In this document: in pieces, positions 13,257-13,570 of the stretch
How the letters are laid out: each line of letters begins with the position of its first letter
Position numbering within the stretch: position 1 is the stretch's first letter
From: Actinomycetota bacterium
Lineage (GTDB): Bacteria; Actinomycetota; Nitriliruptoria; Nitriliruptorales; JAHWKO01
Assembly: GCA_019347855.1 (NCBI GenBank)
Contig: JAHWKO010000065.1
Location: 1 to 13,570 of the forward strand
DNA length: 13,570 nt
Reading direction: 5' to 3'
Notes under the pieces: generated by a model
Database searches by the model: none
Told to the model about the DNA's origin: nothing
Seen by the model: only the letters and a program-made list of their open reading frames with translations
Program-made: the position numbers and the translations under genes

Positions 13257-13570
13257 TCAATGGTGATGGGTCTCGAAGATCGCTCGCGTCGAGTACACAG
13301 GCAGCAGGCATCTGGCGACGAAGCCCATGCGTGTGTACATGGGTAGCGCCATCTCGCTGGCGTGCAGCACGCAGCGGTGGACACCGTGGCGCTTGGCCCG
13401 CGTGAGTGCTTCGTCCATCAGCGCACGGGCGATGCCGCGTCCTCGGGCCTCGGACTTGACGACCACCCCGTAGATGGCAACGTGGGATGGAGCCGCCTGC
13501 ATGTTCATGAACAGTTTGCCGACGGGTGCCCCGTCCAGATATGCGACGAACCGCAAGCCCGGGCTGCGTG
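13257..13570 (-). CDS. GNAT family N-acetyltransferase, 5' end outside window
   Basis: This minus-strand frame ends at the TGA at 13259-13257 and stays open to the window edge, so the start is not visible; the TTG at 13556 is an internal codon, not a convincing start. About 104 residues are seen. FVAYLDGAPVGKLFMN is the usual beta2-beta3 region, and IYGVVVKSEARGRGIARALM contains the acetyl-CoA pyrophosphate-binding motif RGRGIA (RxxGxA). MALPMYTRMGF is the standard C-terminal helix-strand of the fold. It transfers acetyl from acetyl-CoA to an unknown amine. It converges on the catabolic cluster and has no evident link to it. Confidence 0.85.
   Translation of the reverse strand, partial: RSPGLRFVAYLDGAPVGKLFMNMQAAPSHVAIYGVVVKSEARGRGIARALMDEALTRAKRHGVHRCVLHASEMALPMYTRMGFVARCLLPVYSTRAIFETHHH

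Noticed and set aside
1..13570. CRISPR array, insertion sequence or phage genes
   Set aside because: I saw no regularly spaced repeats, transposase or integrase motifs, or phage proteins anywhere in the window.

Overview
The window is GC-rich bacterial DNA (about two thirds G+C by eye). GTG starts are common, and 4-base stop/start overlaps (GTGA, ATGA) join successive genes. Gene types and codon style suggest an actinobacterium or a similar high-GC lineage; no rRNA or other marker fixes the taxon. All genes but the last run on the + strand.

Layout. (1) 3-533: the 3' end of a luciferase-like flavin monooxygenase gene. 700-1299: a free-standing DJ-1/PfpI-type protein. (2) 1350-8120: a tightly packed unit holding a CoA-transferase, an acyl-CoA dehydrogenase, an MmgE/PrpD protein, a second CoA-transferase, an unassigned 369-residue protein and a UGSC-family selenoprotein. 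(3) 8178-12731: a second packed unit holding a third CoA-transferase, a crotonase-fold enzyme, the large and small subunits of a B12-dependent acyl-CoA mutase, and a MaoC-type hydratase. (4) 12732-13256: 525 bp without a convincing gene, containing a tRNA-Gly-like 3' remnant and a 10-bp perfect inverted repeat. (5) 13257-13570: a GNAT acetyltransferase on the minus strand, running off the window.

The main find is at 7572-8120. What looks like two unrelated short frames is one 182-codon gene read through an in-frame TGA at 7878-7880. It encodes ...GD-U-GSC-TSCC..., a Sec-x-x-Cys motif typical of the UGSC (seleno)protein family. A bacterial-type SECIS hairpin lies directly after the TGA. The upper stem starts 11 nt after the TGA, has 7 perfect pairs and a UGUAU loop, and is extended by a lower stem. 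The gene ends in TAA, whereas all eleven complete neighbours end in TGA, so TGA is a normal stop in this genome and this one is a recoded exception.

How the genes may work together (inference): the two units look like one catabolic module. Carboxylic acids would be activated by CoA transfer, oxidised by the acyl-CoA dehydrogenase, hydrated or dehydrated by the MaoC, crotonase and PrpD-type enzymes, and the carbon skeleton rearranged by the B12 mutase. The mutase keeps the Tyr/Arg pair typical of methylmalonyl-CoA mutase but has lost most of the usual adenosyl-ribose ligands. A similar AT-rich motif (TGATnCnTGATAA) lies just before the first gene of each unit and may be a shared operator. The substrate, and the role of the selenoprotein and its partner, cannot be told from the sequence.
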